Shown here: positions 9,555-19,430 of the stretch, in pieces
Position numbering within the stretch: the first letter of the stretch is position 1
Layout of the letters: every line of letters starts with the position of its first letter
Assembly (NCBI GenBank): GCA_002279355.1
Contig: NCBV01000020.1
Coordinates: 1 to 44,152 of the forward strand
Length of the DNA: 44,152 bases
Direction of reading: 5' to 3'
Origin: Acidiphilium sp. 37-60-79
GTDB taxonomy: Bacteria; Pseudomonadota; Alphaproteobacteria; Acetobacterales; Acetobacteraceae
Program-made: the position numbers and the translations under genes
The notes under the pieces: generated by a model
Databases searched by the model: none
What the model saw: only the letters and a program-made list of their open reading frames with translations
Told to the model about the DNA's origin: nothing

Positions 9555-9915
9555 TAAGCCGGTGATGGCGACCGAAGCGGCGAGCGTCTGGACGCCGACT
9601 GGGGAGACCGCACCCGTGGTGAGCGAGGCCGATGTGGTGAGCGCGATTGCCAGCGTGTATGATCCGGAAATTCCGATCAATATTTATGAGCTCGGCTTGA
9701 TTTATGCCGTCGAGATCGAAGGCAGTGCGGTCAAGGTGGAAATGACGCTGACGGCGCCGGGTTGCCCGAGTGCGCAGGAATTGCCGGAATCGGTGCGGCT
9801 CGCGATTGGCACGATTCCAGGGGTAAGCGAGATTGATGTGAGCGTGGTGTGGGACCCGCCTTGGGACCCGAGCCGGATGAGCGATGAGGCGAGGCTGGCG
9901 CTGAATATGTATTGA
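9547..9915 (+). CDS. sufT: SUF system protein SufT (DUF59/MIP18 family)
   Basis: A 122-residue DUF59 (MIP18/PaaD-like) protein, a family involved in Fe-S protein maturation. Conserved features include the family core YDPEIPINIYELGLIY and the TAPGCPSAQELPESV segment containing the conserved cysteine. The first 30 residues are a variable extension. It sits between sufU and the A-type carrier in the operon. The precise biochemical step of SufT is not fixed in the literature, so only the pathway assignment is firm. Confidence 0.92.
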   Translation: MDDKPVMATEAASVWTPTGETAPVVSEADVVSAIASVYDPEIPINIYELGLIYAVEIEGSAVKVEMTLTAPGCPSAQELPESVRLAIGTIPGVSEIDVSVVWDPPWDPSRMSDEARLALNMY

Positions 9916-9939
9916 GCGCTGCGAGACAAGGATGGTGCT

Positions 9940-10314
9940 GTGATGAGTGTTTCCGAAACTAATAAATTCCCGACGCGGCGCAGCTTGCCGCCGTTGCTAA
10001 CGCTTACCGATGCGGCGGCGGAGCGGTTGCGTGGGCTTTATGCCAATGCCGAGCAGGGTAAGTTGCTGCGGGTGAGCGTGGGCACCAAGGGCTGTTCGGG
10101 CATGTCCTATGTGATGGATTGGGTGCAAGCGCCTGCGCCGTCCGATGAGGTAATCCGTGATCATGGATTGACCGTGTTGATCGATCGCAAGGCGACTTTG
10201 TTTTTGATCGGCACGGTAATGGATTATAAGGTCGAGAAATTCTCGGCCGGGTTTACGTTTGAGAACCCGAATGAAAAAGGCCGCTGCGGGTGCGGCGAGA
10301 GTTTTCACATTTAG
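9940..10314 (+). CDS. sufA: A-type Fe-S carrier protein (SufA/IscA/ErpA family)
   Basis: A small Fe-S carrier that takes clusters from the scaffold to apo-proteins. The three ligand cysteines are present: one in GTKGCSGMSY and two in the C-terminal GRCGCGESF. The GTG at 9940 is taken because an AAGGA ribosome site sits 7 bases upstream; the next codon is ATG at 9943, only one residue shorter. The last gene of the suf operon, its stop overlaps that of the convergent hisI by 4 bases, and no terminator hairpin is visible between them. Confidence 0.93.
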   Translation: MMSVSETNKFPTRRSLPPLLTLTDAAAERLRGLYANAEQGKLLRVSVGTKGCSGMSYVMDWVQAPAPSDEVIRDHGLTVLIDRKATLFLIGTVMDYKVEKFSAGFTFENPNEKGRCGCGESFHI

Positions 10315-10679
10315 GGTTTGGGCGCGTCGGTCTGCGCGCCCGAGATGACATCATCGGGCTGAACGCGCTGGAAAAAGCAATTATGCGCGCCGGTATGACA
10401 GGCGGGACCGGTTTGATCGATGAGCAGTAAAATGGCATCGCCGTCGCAATCGAGGCGCATGTCGATCAGGTGCTGGGTGTGGCCGGAGGTTTCGCCTTTG
10501 CGCCAGAGCTGTTGGCGGCTGCGGCTATAATAACAGACTTGGCCGGTGCGCAGCGTTTCCGCGATCGATGCTTGGTTCATCCAAGCCAGCATGAGCACTT
10601 CGCCGGTATCGTGTTGCTGGGCGATTGCGGGGATCAGGCCGTCTTCATTAAAGCGCAGGCCGGTCGGGGAAGAGTTCAT
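10311..10679 (-). CDS. hisI: Phosphoribosyl-AMP cyclohydrolase
   Basis: Opens the purine ring of phosphoribosyl-AMP in the third step of histidine biosynthesis. The 122-residue protein is the stand-alone HisI form without a fused HisE domain. Metal ligands are visible in LDCDGDA (residues 76-82, including C78) and in GPACHTGAHNCFF (C94 and C101), and the family block LMLAWMN is present. It overlaps the metC stop by 4 bases and appears to be the distal gene of the sseA-metC-hisI group. Confidence 0.96.
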   Translation of the reverse strand: MNSSPTGLRFNEDGLIPAIAQQHDTGEVLMLAWMNQASIAETLRTGQVCYYSRSRQQLWRKGETSGHTQHLIDMRLDCDGDAILLLIDQTGPACHTGAHNCFFQRVQPDDVISGAQTDAPKP

Positions 10680-11932
10680 TTTAATTGGTCGGCGCGGTAA
10701 AGATCGGTCATTTCATCAGCGAGGCAGGGCGGTGATGCGCAAGCCGTGCGGGTTTGGCTGCGCAAGACGGTGAGACCTTGGGTGAGATCAGCGATCAGAT
10801 CATCGGGATGTTCGAGGCCGATTTGCAGACGCAACATTTCGCCACCGAACCGGCCAGTGCCTTCGCTGCGGGTGACGGTGAAGCTGGTGGGGAGTGCAAG
10901 GCTTTCGTAGCCGCCCCAGGAGGCGCCGATGCCGAATAGTGCTAACGCATCGACCATGGCGGCGACGGCTTCATAGGTGACGTCGGGTTGGAACACGATG
11001 CCGAACAGGCCGCTGGCGCCGGTGAAATCGCGCTGCCATTCGGCATGGCCGGGGCAGGAGGGCAGGGCGGGATGCAGCACGCGGCTGATCTCAGGGCGGG
11101 TGGCAAGCCATTGGGCGATGGTCAGGGCGGAGCGTTCTTGATGGGCGAGGCGCACGCCCAGCGTGCGCGCCCCGCGCAGCGCCAACCAACAATCATCAGG
11201 CGAGGCATATTGGCCGAGATCAAGCGCACCGGTGCGCAGCCACTCCCAATCATCCTCGGTATTCACCGTGATTGAGCCCAGCACCAGATCGGAATGGCCG
11301 CCGACATATTTTGTGAGAGCCTGGATCGAGACATCGACGCCGTGGCGGAAGGGCTGGAAGATATGGATGCCCCAGGTGTTATCCATAAAAACTTTGGCGC
11401 CATGGCGGTGCGCGACCCGCGCGATCATCGGCACGTCTTGCACTTCGAATGTGTGGCTGCCGGGGCTTTCGACAAAAACCACTTTTGTGTTGGGCTGGAT
11501 GTGTTGTGCAAGATCGGCTTCGTTCAGGAGCGGATCGTAATAGGTGGTGGTGACGCCGAAGCGGCGGAGTGTGGTGTCGCAAAAGCGGCGGGTGGGGCCA
11601 TAGATTGAGTCGGGCACTAACACATGATCGCCAGATTTCAGATAGGCGAGGAGCGGCACGGTGATGGCGGCGAGGCCGGAGGAGACGATTTGGCAATGGG
11701 TGCCGCCTTCGATGCTGGCGACCATATCTTCCAGGGCGAAATGGGTTTCGGTGCCGTACAGCCCGTAGATTTGTTCTTGTTCCAGGCGCTTTTTGCCAAT
11801 TTCGCGCCGTTGCGCACAATTTTGGTAGAGCACGGTAGAGCCGCGCACCAATTTTGGATTAACAAAGCCGTGGCTTTTGGTGGGGGCGCGGGCGCCATGG
11901 ACCAGTTTGGTGTCGGCGTGATGTTCGGTCAT
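10676..11932 (-). CDS. metC: Cystathionine beta-lyase (Cys/Met metabolism PLP enzyme)
   Basis: A 418-residue gamma-family PLP enzyme that would cleave cystathionine to homocysteine, pyruvate and ammonia. The cofactor lysine is K208 in QALTKYVGGHSD; the phosphate-binding SSGLAAITV stretch and the YGPTRRFCD region are also seen. The N-terminus MTEHHADTKLVHGARAP and the sequence style match proteobacterial MetC lyases better than MetB or MetZ. The gene starts 6 bases after the sseA stop. Cystathionine gamma-lyase activity cannot be excluded from sequence alone. Confidence 0.88.
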   Translation of the reverse strand: MTEHHADTKLVHGARAPTKSHGFVNPKLVRGSTVLYQNCAQRREIGKKRLEQEQIYGLYGTETHFALEDMVASIEGGTHCQIVSSGLAAITVPLLAYLKSGDHVLVPDSIYGPTRRFCDTTLRRFGVTTTYYDPLLNEADLAQHIQPNTKVVFVESPGSHTFEVQDVPMIARVAHRHGAKVFMDNTWGIHIFQPFRHGVDVSIQALTKYVGGHSDLVLGSITVNTEDDWEWLRTGALDLGQYASPDDCWLALRGARTLGVRLAHQERSALTIAQWLATRPEISRVLHPALPSCPGHAEWQRDFTGASGLFGIVFQPDVTYEAVAAMVDALALFGIGASWGGYESLALPTSFTVTRSEGTGRFGGEMLRLQIGLEHPDDLIADLTQGLTVLRSQTRTACASPPCLADEMTDLYRADQLK

Positions 11933-11938
11933 GCGATG

Positions 11939-12790
11939 TTATCCGTTCGCGGTTTCGATGGGGGTGTCGGCGCGTCCGCCCCATTCGGCCCAGGAGCCGT
12001 CATAGAGGCTGCCGATCGGCAGGCCGGCATGATGCAAGCCGAGGGTGAGAATAGCGGCGGTGACGCCAGAGCCGCACATGGTGATCACCGTCTCTGTGCC
12101 ATCAACGCCGTGTTCGGCGAATAAAGCGCGCAGAGTGGCGGGGGATTTCAGGGTTTGATCGGCGTTGAGCAATTCTTGAAAGGGCAACGAGATGGCGCCG
12201 GGCACATGGCCTGCGCGCATGCCGGCGCGCGGCTCGGGTGCGGTGCCGACGAAGCGGGCGGCGGCGCGGGCATCGAGCAGGATGGCGTTGCGCTGATGGG
12301 CGACCGCGAGAATGTCATCGCGGTTTCGCACGAGGGCGGGGTTGAAGTGGGCGGTGAAGCAAGCGGGGCGGGGTTGCGTCGCTTCACCATCGGTGAGGGG
12401 GCGGGATTCCGCACGCCATTTCGGCAAACCACCATCAAGCACTGCAATGCGCTGATGGCCGAAGACATGAAACATCCACCAGACTCGGGCGGCGGAGAAC
12501 AGGCCGCGCTGATCATAGACCACAATCGCGGTATCATTGCTGATGCCGAGCGCGCCGATGGCGGCGGCGAATTCTGCGCTGTTGGGCAGCATGTGAGGTA
12601 GATCGGTGGTCAGATCGGCGATGGTTTCGATATCAAAAAACTGCGCGCCGGAAATATGGGCCTGCTCAAACAAGGTTCGTGGGTTGGTTTGCTCGGTTGG
12701 CAGGTAGAAGGAGGCATCGAGGATCGCGAACGGGCGTTCCCGGCGCTCGAGCGCGCGGGCGAGGGCATCGGTGGTGATCAGATGATCCAT
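11939..12790 (-). CDS. sseA: 3-mercaptopyruvate/thiosulfate sulfurtransferase
   Basis: A 283-residue tandem rhodanese. The N-terminal domain lacks the active cysteine. The C-terminal domain carries the loop CGSGVTA with catalytic C239, the pattern typical of mercaptopyruvate sulfurtransferases. It transfers sulfur from 3-mercaptopyruvate to acceptors such as thioredoxin or cyanide. It is the first gene of a minus-strand sulfur-related group with metC, and that group is convergent with the suf operon. Confidence 0.93.
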   Translation of the reverse strand: MDHLITTDALARALERRERPFAILDASFYLPTEQTNPRTLFEQAHISGAQFFDIETIADLTTDLPHMLPNSAEFAAAIGALGISNDTAIVVYDQRGLFSAARVWWMFHVFGHQRIAVLDGGLPKWRAESRPLTDGEATQPRPACFTAHFNPALVRNRDDILAVAHQRNAILLDARAAARFVGTAPEPRAGMRAGHVPGAISLPFQELLNADQTLKSPATLRALFAEHGVDGTETVITMCGSGVTAAILTLGLHHAGLPIGSLYDGSWAEWGGRADTPIETANG

Positions 12791-12831
12791 GGAACGAGCA
12801 TACCGTGATTTTCGCGGGCGTCTATCGGGGT

Positions 12832-13320
12832 TCAGGCGGAGCGGAATGGCATGAGCAGCATGACGGCGGCTTGGGCGGCGATGCCTTCGCCGCGCCCGGT
12901 GAAACCGAGCCGCTCGGTGGTGGTGGCTTTGACCGAGATGCGATCAAGCGGCAGGAACGTCAGTGCGGCGAGGCGGGCGCGCATTTTTTGGGCATGCGGG
13001 GTGATTTTCGGCTGCTCGCAGATCAGGGTGATGTCGATATTGGCGATCGCGCCGCCCCGACTGGCCACCAAACTCACGGCGTGGCGGAGAAATTGCGCGG
13101 AATCGGCGTCTTTCCAACTGGCTTCGCTGGGCGGGAAATGGCGGCCAATATCGCCCTCGGCCATCGCGCCATAGAGCGCATCGCACAGCGCGTGGAGGCC
13201 GACATCGGCGTCGGAATGGCCGGCAAGTCCTTGATCGAACGGGATTGTTACGCCGCACAGGATCAAGGGCCGGTCGGCGACTAGGGCATGCACGTCAAAG
13301 CCGGTGCCGATGCGCGGCAT
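12832..13320 (-). CDS. ispF: 2-C-methyl-D-erythritol 2,4-cyclodiphosphate synthase
   Basis: MEP-pathway enzyme that cyclises CDP-methylerythritol phosphate toward IPP and DMAPP. Zinc-binding residues are visible in GTGFDVHAL, with [15 protein letters not shown] and the C-terminal [17 protein letters not shown]. The start at 13320 ([11 protein letters not shown]) gives 162 residues, close to the family norm; an in-frame ATG at 13365, with a G-rich upstream stretch, would add 15 residues. This is a stand-alone IspF, whereas many alphaproteobacteria have an IspDF fusion at the equivalent place. It is divergent from dusB. Confidence 0.95.
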   Translation of the reverse strand: MPRIGTGFDVHALVADRPLILCGVTIPFDQGLAGHSDADVGLHALCDALYGAMAEGDIGRHFPPSEASWKDADSAQFLRHAVSLVASRGGAIANIDITLICEQPKITPHAQKMRARLAALTFLPLDRISVKATTTERLGFTGRGEGIAAQAAVMLLMPFRSA

Positions 13321-13479
13321 TGCGCCTTGCGCGATCAGTGACCCAATATCCAATCCAGTTTGCATGAGCAGCCCCCATCCGATGCGATTTGCGCCCTTCG
13401 CATGCGCATAGAGCGATTGCGCGTCAAGGGCTGGGCTTGTAGTGATTAAATGATGAGCACTGAGCCGCAGGATCGTGAG

Positions 13480-14532
13480 ATGATTAAGCCGATTACGCTG
13501 CAGTCGGCGGCGAAATCCGTGCGGCTGGAGACGCCGGTGATTTTGGCGCCGATGTCGGGCGTGACCGATTTGCCGTTTCGCAGCATCGCCAAACGGCTCG
13601 GCGCGGGGCTGGTCGTGTCGGAAATGATCGCGTCATGGGCGATGGTGCGCGAGAATGCCAAGACCCGGCAAATGGCGGAAATGGCTGAGGATGGCGGGCC
13701 GTCCTCCTTGCAATTGGCGGGCTGCGATCCGGCGGCGATGGCGCAGGCGGCGCGCATCGGCGTGGCGCAGGGAGCTGATTTGATCGATATTAATTTTGGT
13801 TGCCCGGTGAAAAAAGTGGCGGTGGGGCAAATGGCCGGGTCGGCCTTGATGCGCGATGAGGTGCAGGCGGCGCGGATTTTGACCGCGACGGTGCAGGCGG
13901 TTGCGGTGCCGGTGACGCTGAAAATGCGTATGGGTTGGGACCGCGAGCATTTGAATGCGCCGCGCTTGGCGAAAATTGCCGAGGAGGCTGGCATCGCCAT
14001 GGTAACGGTGCATGGGCGCACACGCCAACAATTTTACCAGGGCGAGGCGGATTGGGATTTCATTGCGTCGGTCAAGCAGGCGGTGCGGATCCCCGTGATT
14101 GCCAATGGAGATATCACCACGCCGGAGAAGGCGGCGGAGGCGTTGCGGCGCTCGGGCGCGGACGGGGTGATGATTGGGCGCGGCGCTTATGGGCGGCCTT
14201 GGTTTTTGGCGCAGGTGGCAAGCTATTTGCGCACCGGGATGGTGCCTGCGGCGCCGCCTTTATTGGAGCAATGCGCGATTTTGCTGGAACATTATCGGGC
14301 GATGCGGGCGCATTATGGCGAAGGGGCGGGCTTGCGGATCGCGCGCAAGCATATCTCCTGGTATGTACGCGGGCTGCATGGGGCAGCGGAATTTCGCGAG
14401 ACGGTGAACCGGTTGGATGATGTGGGTGCAGTCGAGGCGTTGATCGAGGCGATTTATCAGCGGGCGGTGGAACAGGGATCTGTCGGCGCACGTGAGCGTG
14501 CGGATGATGCCGCGCTGCGGGATGCGGCGTGA
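13480..14532 (+). CDS. dusB: tRNA dihydrouridine synthase (NifR3/DusB type)
   Basis: FMN-dependent enzyme that reduces uridine to dihydrouridine in tRNA D-loops. Motifs: [12 protein letters not shown] at the barrel start, [10 protein letters not shown], and [17 protein letters not shown] with the catalytic cysteine, then [13 protein letters not shown]. The start at 13480 is favoured by an AGGA ribosome site 7 bases upstream; in-frame ATGs at 13450 and 13453 would add 9-10 residues and have no obvious site. Its 3' end overlaps ntrB by 4 bases, the classic nifR3-ntrBC linkage of alphaproteobacteria. Confidence 0.95.
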   Translation: MIKPITLQSAAKSVRLETPVILAPMSGVTDLPFRSIAKRLGAGLVVSEMIASWAMVRENAKTRQMAEMAEDGGPSSLQLAGCDPAAMAQAARIGVAQGADLIDINFGCPVKKVAVGQMAGSALMRDEVQAARILTATVQAVAVPVTLKMRMGWDREHLNAPRLAKIAEEAGIAMVTVHGRTRQQFYQGEADWDFIASVKQAVRIPVIANGDITTPEKAAEALRRSGADGVMIGRGAYGRPWFLAQVASYLRTGMVPAAPPLLEQCAILLEHYRAMRAHYGEGAGLRIARKHISWYVRGLHGAAEFRETVNRLDDVGAVEALIEAIYQRAVEQGSVGARERADDAALRDAA

Positions 14533-15704
14533 GCGGTTTTCGCGAGGCGTTGCGCCGGTTGCGTCCGAGTGGCCGGGGCGAGCGGTCCGCGGAGATTGCT
14601 GCCCCGTCGGCGCCATCGGCGTTGCTGGATGCGATTCCCAACCCGATTTTGGAGCTTGATGCGGAAAATCGGGTGGTGTCGGTTAATTATGCGGCAGAGG
14701 AATTGCTCGGCGTGTCGGCGTTGCGGCTGGTGGGGCGGTCGCTTGAGGATGTGCTGGCGCCGGATTTGCCGATTTTTTTGCTGCTGGAGCGGGCGCGCAG
14801 CCAGGGCGTGACGATTGCCGAGCATGATTTGGTGCTGGATGGGCCGCGTTTGGCGCGCCGCGTGGTGGCGTTGCAGGCGGCACCGCTGACCGGGCGGGCG
14901 GGGCATGTGGTGGTGGCGATCCAGGATGGATCGGCGGCGCGCGCACTTGATCAGCAGATTTCGGCGCGGAATGCGGCGCGCAGCATCAATGGCATGGCGG
15001 CGGTGCTGGCTCATGAGGTGAAAAATCCGCTATCGGGCATTCGTGGTGCGGCGCAATTATTGGAGGCTGGGGCGCGGCCGGACGATCGGGAATTGACCAC
15101 GCTGATTTGCGACGAGGTGGATCGGATTCGTGATTTGGTCGAGCGGATGGAGATGTTTGGCGACAAGCCGATTGCGCCCAAGGCGGTGAATATTCATCGT
15201 GTGCTTGAGCATGTGCGCAGGCTGGCGCAGTCAGGGTTTGGGGCGCGGATCCGCTTTGTCGAGCTGTATGATCCCTCGCTGCCCGCGGTGCTGGGGCATC
15301 GGGATTTATTGATCCAGGTTTTGCTCAATCTGGTGAAAAATGCAGCCGAGGCGATTGCCGAGACCGAGCGATTGGACGGTGAAATTCAGCTTTTGACCGG
15401 GTTTCAGCACGGGGTCCGGCTGGGGTCGGGGCCAGCGCGGGCGCAGCGCAATTTGCCGGTTTTTGTTGCGGTGCGCGATAATGGACCGGGGATTCCTGAG
15501 GATATTCGGCGGCATTTGTTCGAGCCGTTTGTTAGCACCAAGGCGGCGGGGAGCGGGTTGGGGCTGGCGCTGGTGGCGAAAATCGTCGCGGATCACGGCG
15601 GTTTGATCCAGACCGAGAGCTGGCCGGGGCGCACCGAGTTTCGGCTGCATTTGCCGGTGTTTGAAGAGACCATGGACGAATTTGGGGATGGATCAGGCGC
15701 ATGA
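14529..15704 (+). CDS. ntrB: Nitrogen-regulation sensor histidine kinase NtrB
   Basis: A soluble 391-residue kinase that phosphorylates NtrC according to nitrogen status relayed by PII. A PAS domain (about residues 30-110, starting [14 protein letters not shown]) is followed by the H-box [13 protein letters not shown] with phospho-acceptor H162, then N-box [15 protein letters not shown]1 [10 protein letters not shown] and the F/G2 region [13 protein letters not shown]. No membrane segments are visible. It overlaps dusB and ntrC by 4 bases each, so translation is probably coupled. Confidence 0.95.
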   Translation: MSGFREALRRLRPSGRGERSAEIAAPSAPSALLDAIPNPILELDAENRVVSVNYAAEELLGVSALRLVGRSLEDVLAPDLPIFLLLERARSQGVTIAEHDLVLDGPRLARRVVALQAAPLTGRAGHVVVAIQDGSAARALDQQISARNAARSINGMAAVLAHEVKNPLSGIRGAAQLLEAGARPDDRELTTLICDEVDRIRDLVERMEMFGDKPIAPKAVNIHRVLEHVRRLAQSGFGARIRFVELYDPSLPAVLGHRDLLIQVLLNLVKNAAEAIAETERLDGEIQLLTGFQHGVRLGSGPARAQRNLPVFVAVRDNGPGIPEDIRRHLFEPFVSTKAAGSGLGLALVAKIVADHGGLIQTESWPGRTEFRLHLPVFEETMDEFGDGSGA

Positions 15705-17146
15705 CCACAGTGCCGACAATTTTGATTGCCGATGATGATCGCTCGATCCGCACGGTATTGACCCAGGCGCTGGGGCGCGCGGGCTATCAGGTGCGCGCGA
15801 CCGGGGCGGCGGCCACTTTGTGGCGCTGGGTTGAGGATGGCGAAGGCGATTTGGTGATTACCGATATTGTCATGCCCGATGGCAATGGGTTGGATTTGGT
15901 GCCGCGCATCCGGCGGGTCAGGCCCGATTTGCCGGTGGTGGTGATGAGCGCGCAATCGACCATTCTCACCGCCGTGCAATCAACCCAGCGCGGGGCGTTT
16001 GAGTATTTGCCCAAGCCGTTTGATTTGACCGAATTATTGAGCATTGTTGATCGGGCGATCAAGCAGCCGCTGCCAGGGCCCGCGCCTGAGGCCGTGGCGG
16101 GCGATGATTTGCCGTTGATTGGCCGTGCGCCGGTGATGCAGGAGATTTACCGGGTGATTGCCCGGCTCACCACGGCGGATTTGACGATTATGGTGACGGG
16201 CGAATCAGGCACCGGCAAGGAATTGATTGCGCGGGCGCTGCATGATTATGGGCGCAGGCGCCAAGGGCCGTTCGTGGCGATCAACATGGCGGCGATCCCG
16301 CGCGAATTGATCGAGAGCGAATTATTCGGCCATGAGCGCGGCGCCTTTACCGGGGCGACCAATCGGCATATTGGCCGGTTTGAGCAGGCGGCGGGCGGGA
16401 CGTTGTTTCTCGATGAAATCGGCGACATGCCGCAAGAGGCGCAGACGCGGCTGTTGCGGGTGTTGCAGGAGGGTGAGTTTACCACGGTGGGGGGGCGCCA
16501 GCCGATCCGGGCGAATGCGCGTATTGTGGCGGCGACCCATCGGGATTTGCGGGTGTTGATCCGGGCCGGGCAGTTTCGCGAGGATTTGTTTTATCGGTTG
16601 AACGTCGTGCCGATCCGGCTGCCGCCTTTGCGCGAGCGACCGGGCGATATTCCGCTGTTAGCGCAGCATTTTCTCTCCCGTGCGCAGAATGAGGGGCTGG
16701 GTGCCAAAAGCTTGGCGCCTGAGGCGATGGCGCGGCTATCGGCCTATCGGTGGCCGGGGAATGTGCGTGAATTGGAAAATCTGATGCGCAGGCTTTCGGC
16801 TTTGGTGCCACAGCCGGTGATCACTGCTGAGATTATTGACCAAGCACTGGCTGAATTGGTGCATGCCGAGCCGGTGCTGGGTGGCGAGGCGGCGACGGCG
16901 CAGCCGATTGAGCGGGCGATTGAGCAGCATATTGCGCGGGTGTTAGCCGCGATGCGTGGCGCCGGCGAGGAGGGGTTGCTCTATGACCGGATTTTGGCTG
17001 ATTTCGAGGCGCCGCTGATCCGTCAGGTATTGGCCGAAACACGAGGCAATCAAATTCGCGCGGCGGCGATGCTCGGGTTGAATCGCAATACGCTGCGCAA
17101 GAAAATTCGCCTGCACGAGCTTGACGTGGCCCGGCGGGTTGGATGA
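15701..17146 (+). CDS. ntrC: Nitrogen-regulation response regulator NtrC (sigma-54 activator)
   Basis: A 481-residue activator of sigma-54 promoters in nitrogen assimilation. The receiver domain has acidic residues at 11-13 and phospho-acceptor D55 ([11 protein letters not shown]). The AAA+ domain carries Walker A GESGTGK (167-173), the sigma-54-contacting loop GAFTGA (214-219), and Walker [12 protein letters not shown]. The C-terminal Fis-type helix-turn-helix is [20 protein letters not shown]. It ends 7 bases before the ntrY start. All canonical activator motifs are intact. Confidence 0.96.
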   Translation: MTTVPTILIADDDRSIRTVLTQALGRAGYQVRATGAAATLWRWVEDGEGDLVITDIVMPDGNGLDLVPRIRRVRPDLPVVVMSAQSTILTAVQSTQRGAFEYLPKPFDLTELLSIVDRAIKQPLPGPAPEAVAGDDLPLIGRAPVMQEIYRVIARLTTADLTIMVTGESGTGKELIARALHDYGRRRQGPFVAINMAAIPRELIESELFGHERGAFTGATNRHIGRFEQAAGGTLFLDEIGDMPQEAQTRLLRVLQEGEFTTVGGRQPIRANARIVAATHRDLRVLIRAGQFREDLFYRLNVVPIRLPPLRERPGDIPLLAQHFLSRAQNEGLGAKSLAPEAMARLSAYRWPGNVRELENLMRRLSALVPQPVITAEIIDQALAELVHAEPVLGGEAATAQPIERAIEQHIARVLAAMRGAGEEGLLYDRILADFEAPLIRQVLAETRGNQIRAAAMLGLNRNTLRKKIRLHELDVARRVG

Positions 17147-17153
17147 GCCGGCG

Positions 17154-19430
17154 ATGAACCGGATCGCCCGTCCGCCGCGCGATCCACGCACCCCGGCGGC
17201 GGGGGGTGGGCTTGCACGGGCGATTGATGTTCTGGTTGGGCGGGTCGCGACCTTGTTGCTCGCGGCTCTGGCGCTGACATTGGGGATTGGCAGTTTCGCT
17301 TATTTGGCCGGAGGAATTCGGCTCGGCGTGCATTCGGGTGCGGCGGTTGGTCTCGCGATTGGTGATATCGCGATATTGCTGCTGCTGATTATCGTGCTGG
17401 TGGCACGGGTGACGCGGGTGGTGCTGGAGGCGCGGCGGGGTGCGGCGGGGGCGCGGCTGCATGTGCGCCTGGTGCTGTTATTTGGCGGGATTGCGGCGGT
17501 GCCTGCGATATTGGTTGCGATTTTTGCAGCGGTATTCTTCAATTTTGGTATTCAGGCTTGGTTTAATCAACGGGTGCGCACAGCGCTTGCGGAAAGTCAG
17601 CAGGTTGCTGTTGGGTATATGGATGCGAAAAAGAACAGTATTCGCGTCGATGCGTTAGCGATTGCCAATGATTTGAACCAGAATGGGCCGATTTTTTATG
17701 GCAGCGCGCAGGATTTTTTCGATCAGGGCTTTCTCAATGTGCTGATCGCTCAAACCGCGTTGCATGGGCTGACCCAGGCGGTGATTTTTGAGCCGCTGAC
17801 CGATAAGGTGATCGCCTCGGCGGGGCTGTTTGCGGGCACGGATGTATCGCTGCCACCGCAGGCGCAGATTGATCTGGCGGAGAAGCATCAAATTGTGGTG
17901 TGGAGCACACCGCATTCAACGCTCGAACATGCGATGGTGCAGCTTGAAGCAGCGCCCGCGTTGATGCTGATGGTGGAGCGGCCGATTGATCCGAGCATTT
18001 ATGCGCATGTGAAACGAACCGAGAAGGCGCTGGCTGAATATAATCGGCTGGAGCATCAGCGCGGGCAATTCGAGCTATTTTTTGCACTGATTTTTGTGAC
18101 TGTGGCGCTGTTGGTTTTGTCGGGGGCGGCGCTGATCGGGCTGGTATTTGCCAATCAGATTGCCCGCCCGATTGGCCATTTGATCCGCGCGGCGGAGCGG
18201 GTGCGCGCCGGTGATTTGCAGGTGCGGGTGCCCGAGGGCGATTCCGGCGATGATGTGGCGGGATTATCGCGCGCGTTCAACCGGATGACCGGGCAGCTTG
18301 CCGCACAGCGGGCGGAATTGATGAGTGCTTATGGGCAAATTGATGAGCGGCGGCGCTTTACCGAGACGGTGTTAGCGGGGGTTTCGGCCGGGGTGATCGG
18401 GCTTGATTCGCAAGGGCGGATTGAACTGCCAAACAAGGCGGCAGCGGATTTGCTGGGGATTGATTTGCTCGCGCATATCGGCACGCGGTTGGCCGAGTTA
18501 CTGCCTGATTTTGCCGCGTCGCTTGCGTTGGCTGAAGCAACGCCGGATCGCCCGATTACGGCTGAAATTGCCTATTCGGGCCATGGCGCGAAGCGGATTT
18601 TCATGGCGCGGATTGGCGCTGATCGGCATGGCGATCGGGCGCCGGGCTTTGTGGTGACGTTTGATGATATTACCGATTTGCAGACCGCCCAGCGCAAGGC
18701 GGCGTGGGCGGATGTGGCGCGGCGGATTGCCCATGAGATTAAGAATCCGCTGACACCGATCCAGCTTTCGGCGGAGCGGATGAAGCGGCGCTTTGCCAAA
18801 GAGATCAAGTCCGATCCTGAGAGTTTTGCGCAATGTGCTGATACGATCGTGCGGCATGTGGGCGATATTGGCCGGATGGTGGATGAGTTTTCCGCCTTTG
18901 CGCGGATGCCGGTGCCAGTGATGCGCGATGAGAGCCTCTCGAAAATTCTGCGTGAGGCGGTGATTTTACAGCGCACTGCGCATGCGGAGATTGATTGGCG
19001 GGTGGAGTTGCCCGCCGATGATCCGCGGGCGCATTGCGATGCGCGGTTGATTGGCCAGGCGTTGACGAATTTATTGCAAAATGCAGCGGATTCGATCGCG
19101 ATGCGGCCGACACAGGCGGCGCCGCTGCCGCGTGGCGAGGTTATTTTGCGAATCACCAAGGATGCGGCATGGTATCGCGTCGAGGTAATCGATAACGGGA
19201 TTGGATTGCCCGAGCACGATCGTGACCGGCTGACCGAGCCTTATGTGACGCATAAGGTGAAGGGCACTGGTCTTGGGCTCGCGATCGTGCGCAAGATCAT
19301 GGAGGATCATCACGGTGCGCTGGAATTGGCGAGCCGGGTGGATGGCGCGGGTGCGGTGGTGACCTTGCTATTGCCGTCGCAGGCCCTGGTAAGCGACGGC
19401 GTGTCGGCAGGATTGGAGCGGAATGACTGA
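17154..19430 (+). CDS. ntrY: Membrane sensor histidine kinase NtrY
   Basis: A 758-residue inner-membrane kinase, partner of NtrX, linked in alphaproteobacteria to nitrogen, redox or envelope control. Three hydrophobic segments lie in the N-terminal 140 residues, then a periplasmic loop, then a further membrane segment (about residues 305-340) leading into HAMP (IARPIGHLIRAAERVRAG), a PAS domain, and the kinase core with H527 in RRIAHEIKNPLTPIQLS. The ATG at 17154 is chosen because a TTG at 17121 lies inside ntrC. The ntrX start overlaps its 3' end by 8 bases. Confidence 0.94.
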   Translation: MNRIARPPRDPRTPAAGGGLARAIDVLVGRVATLLLAALALTLGIGSFAYLAGGIRLGVHSGAAVGLAIGDIAILLLLIIVLVARVTRVVLEARRGAAGARLHVRLVLLFGGIAAVPAILVAIFAAVFFNFGIQAWFNQRVRTALAESQQVAVGYMDAKKNSIRVDALAIANDLNQNGPIFYGSAQDFFDQGFLNVLIAQTALHGLTQAVIFEPLTDKVIASAGLFAGTDVSLPPQAQIDLAEKHQIVVWSTPHSTLEHAMVQLEAAPALMLMVERPIDPSIYAHVKRTEKALAEYNRLEHQRGQFELFFALIFVTVALLVLSGAALIGLVFANQIARPIGHLIRAAERVRAGDLQVRVPEGDSGDDVAGLSRAFNRMTGQLAAQRAELMSAYGQIDERRRFTETVLAGVSAGVIGLDSQGRIELPNKAAADLLGIDLLAHIGTRLAELLPDFAASLALAEATPDRPITAEIAYSGHGAKRIFMARIGADRHGDRAPGFVVTFDDITDLQTAQRKAAWADVARRIAHEIKNPLTPIQLSAERMKRRFAKEIKSDPESFAQCADTIVRHVGDIGRMVDEFSAFARMPVPVMRDESLSKILREAVILQRTAHAEIDWRVELPADDPRAHCDARLIGQALTNLLQNAADSIAMRPTQAAPLPRGEVILRITKDAAWYRVEVIDNGIGLPEHDRDRLTEPYVTHKVKGTGLGLAIVRKIMEDHHGALELASRVDGAGAVVTLLLPSQALVSDGVSAGLERND

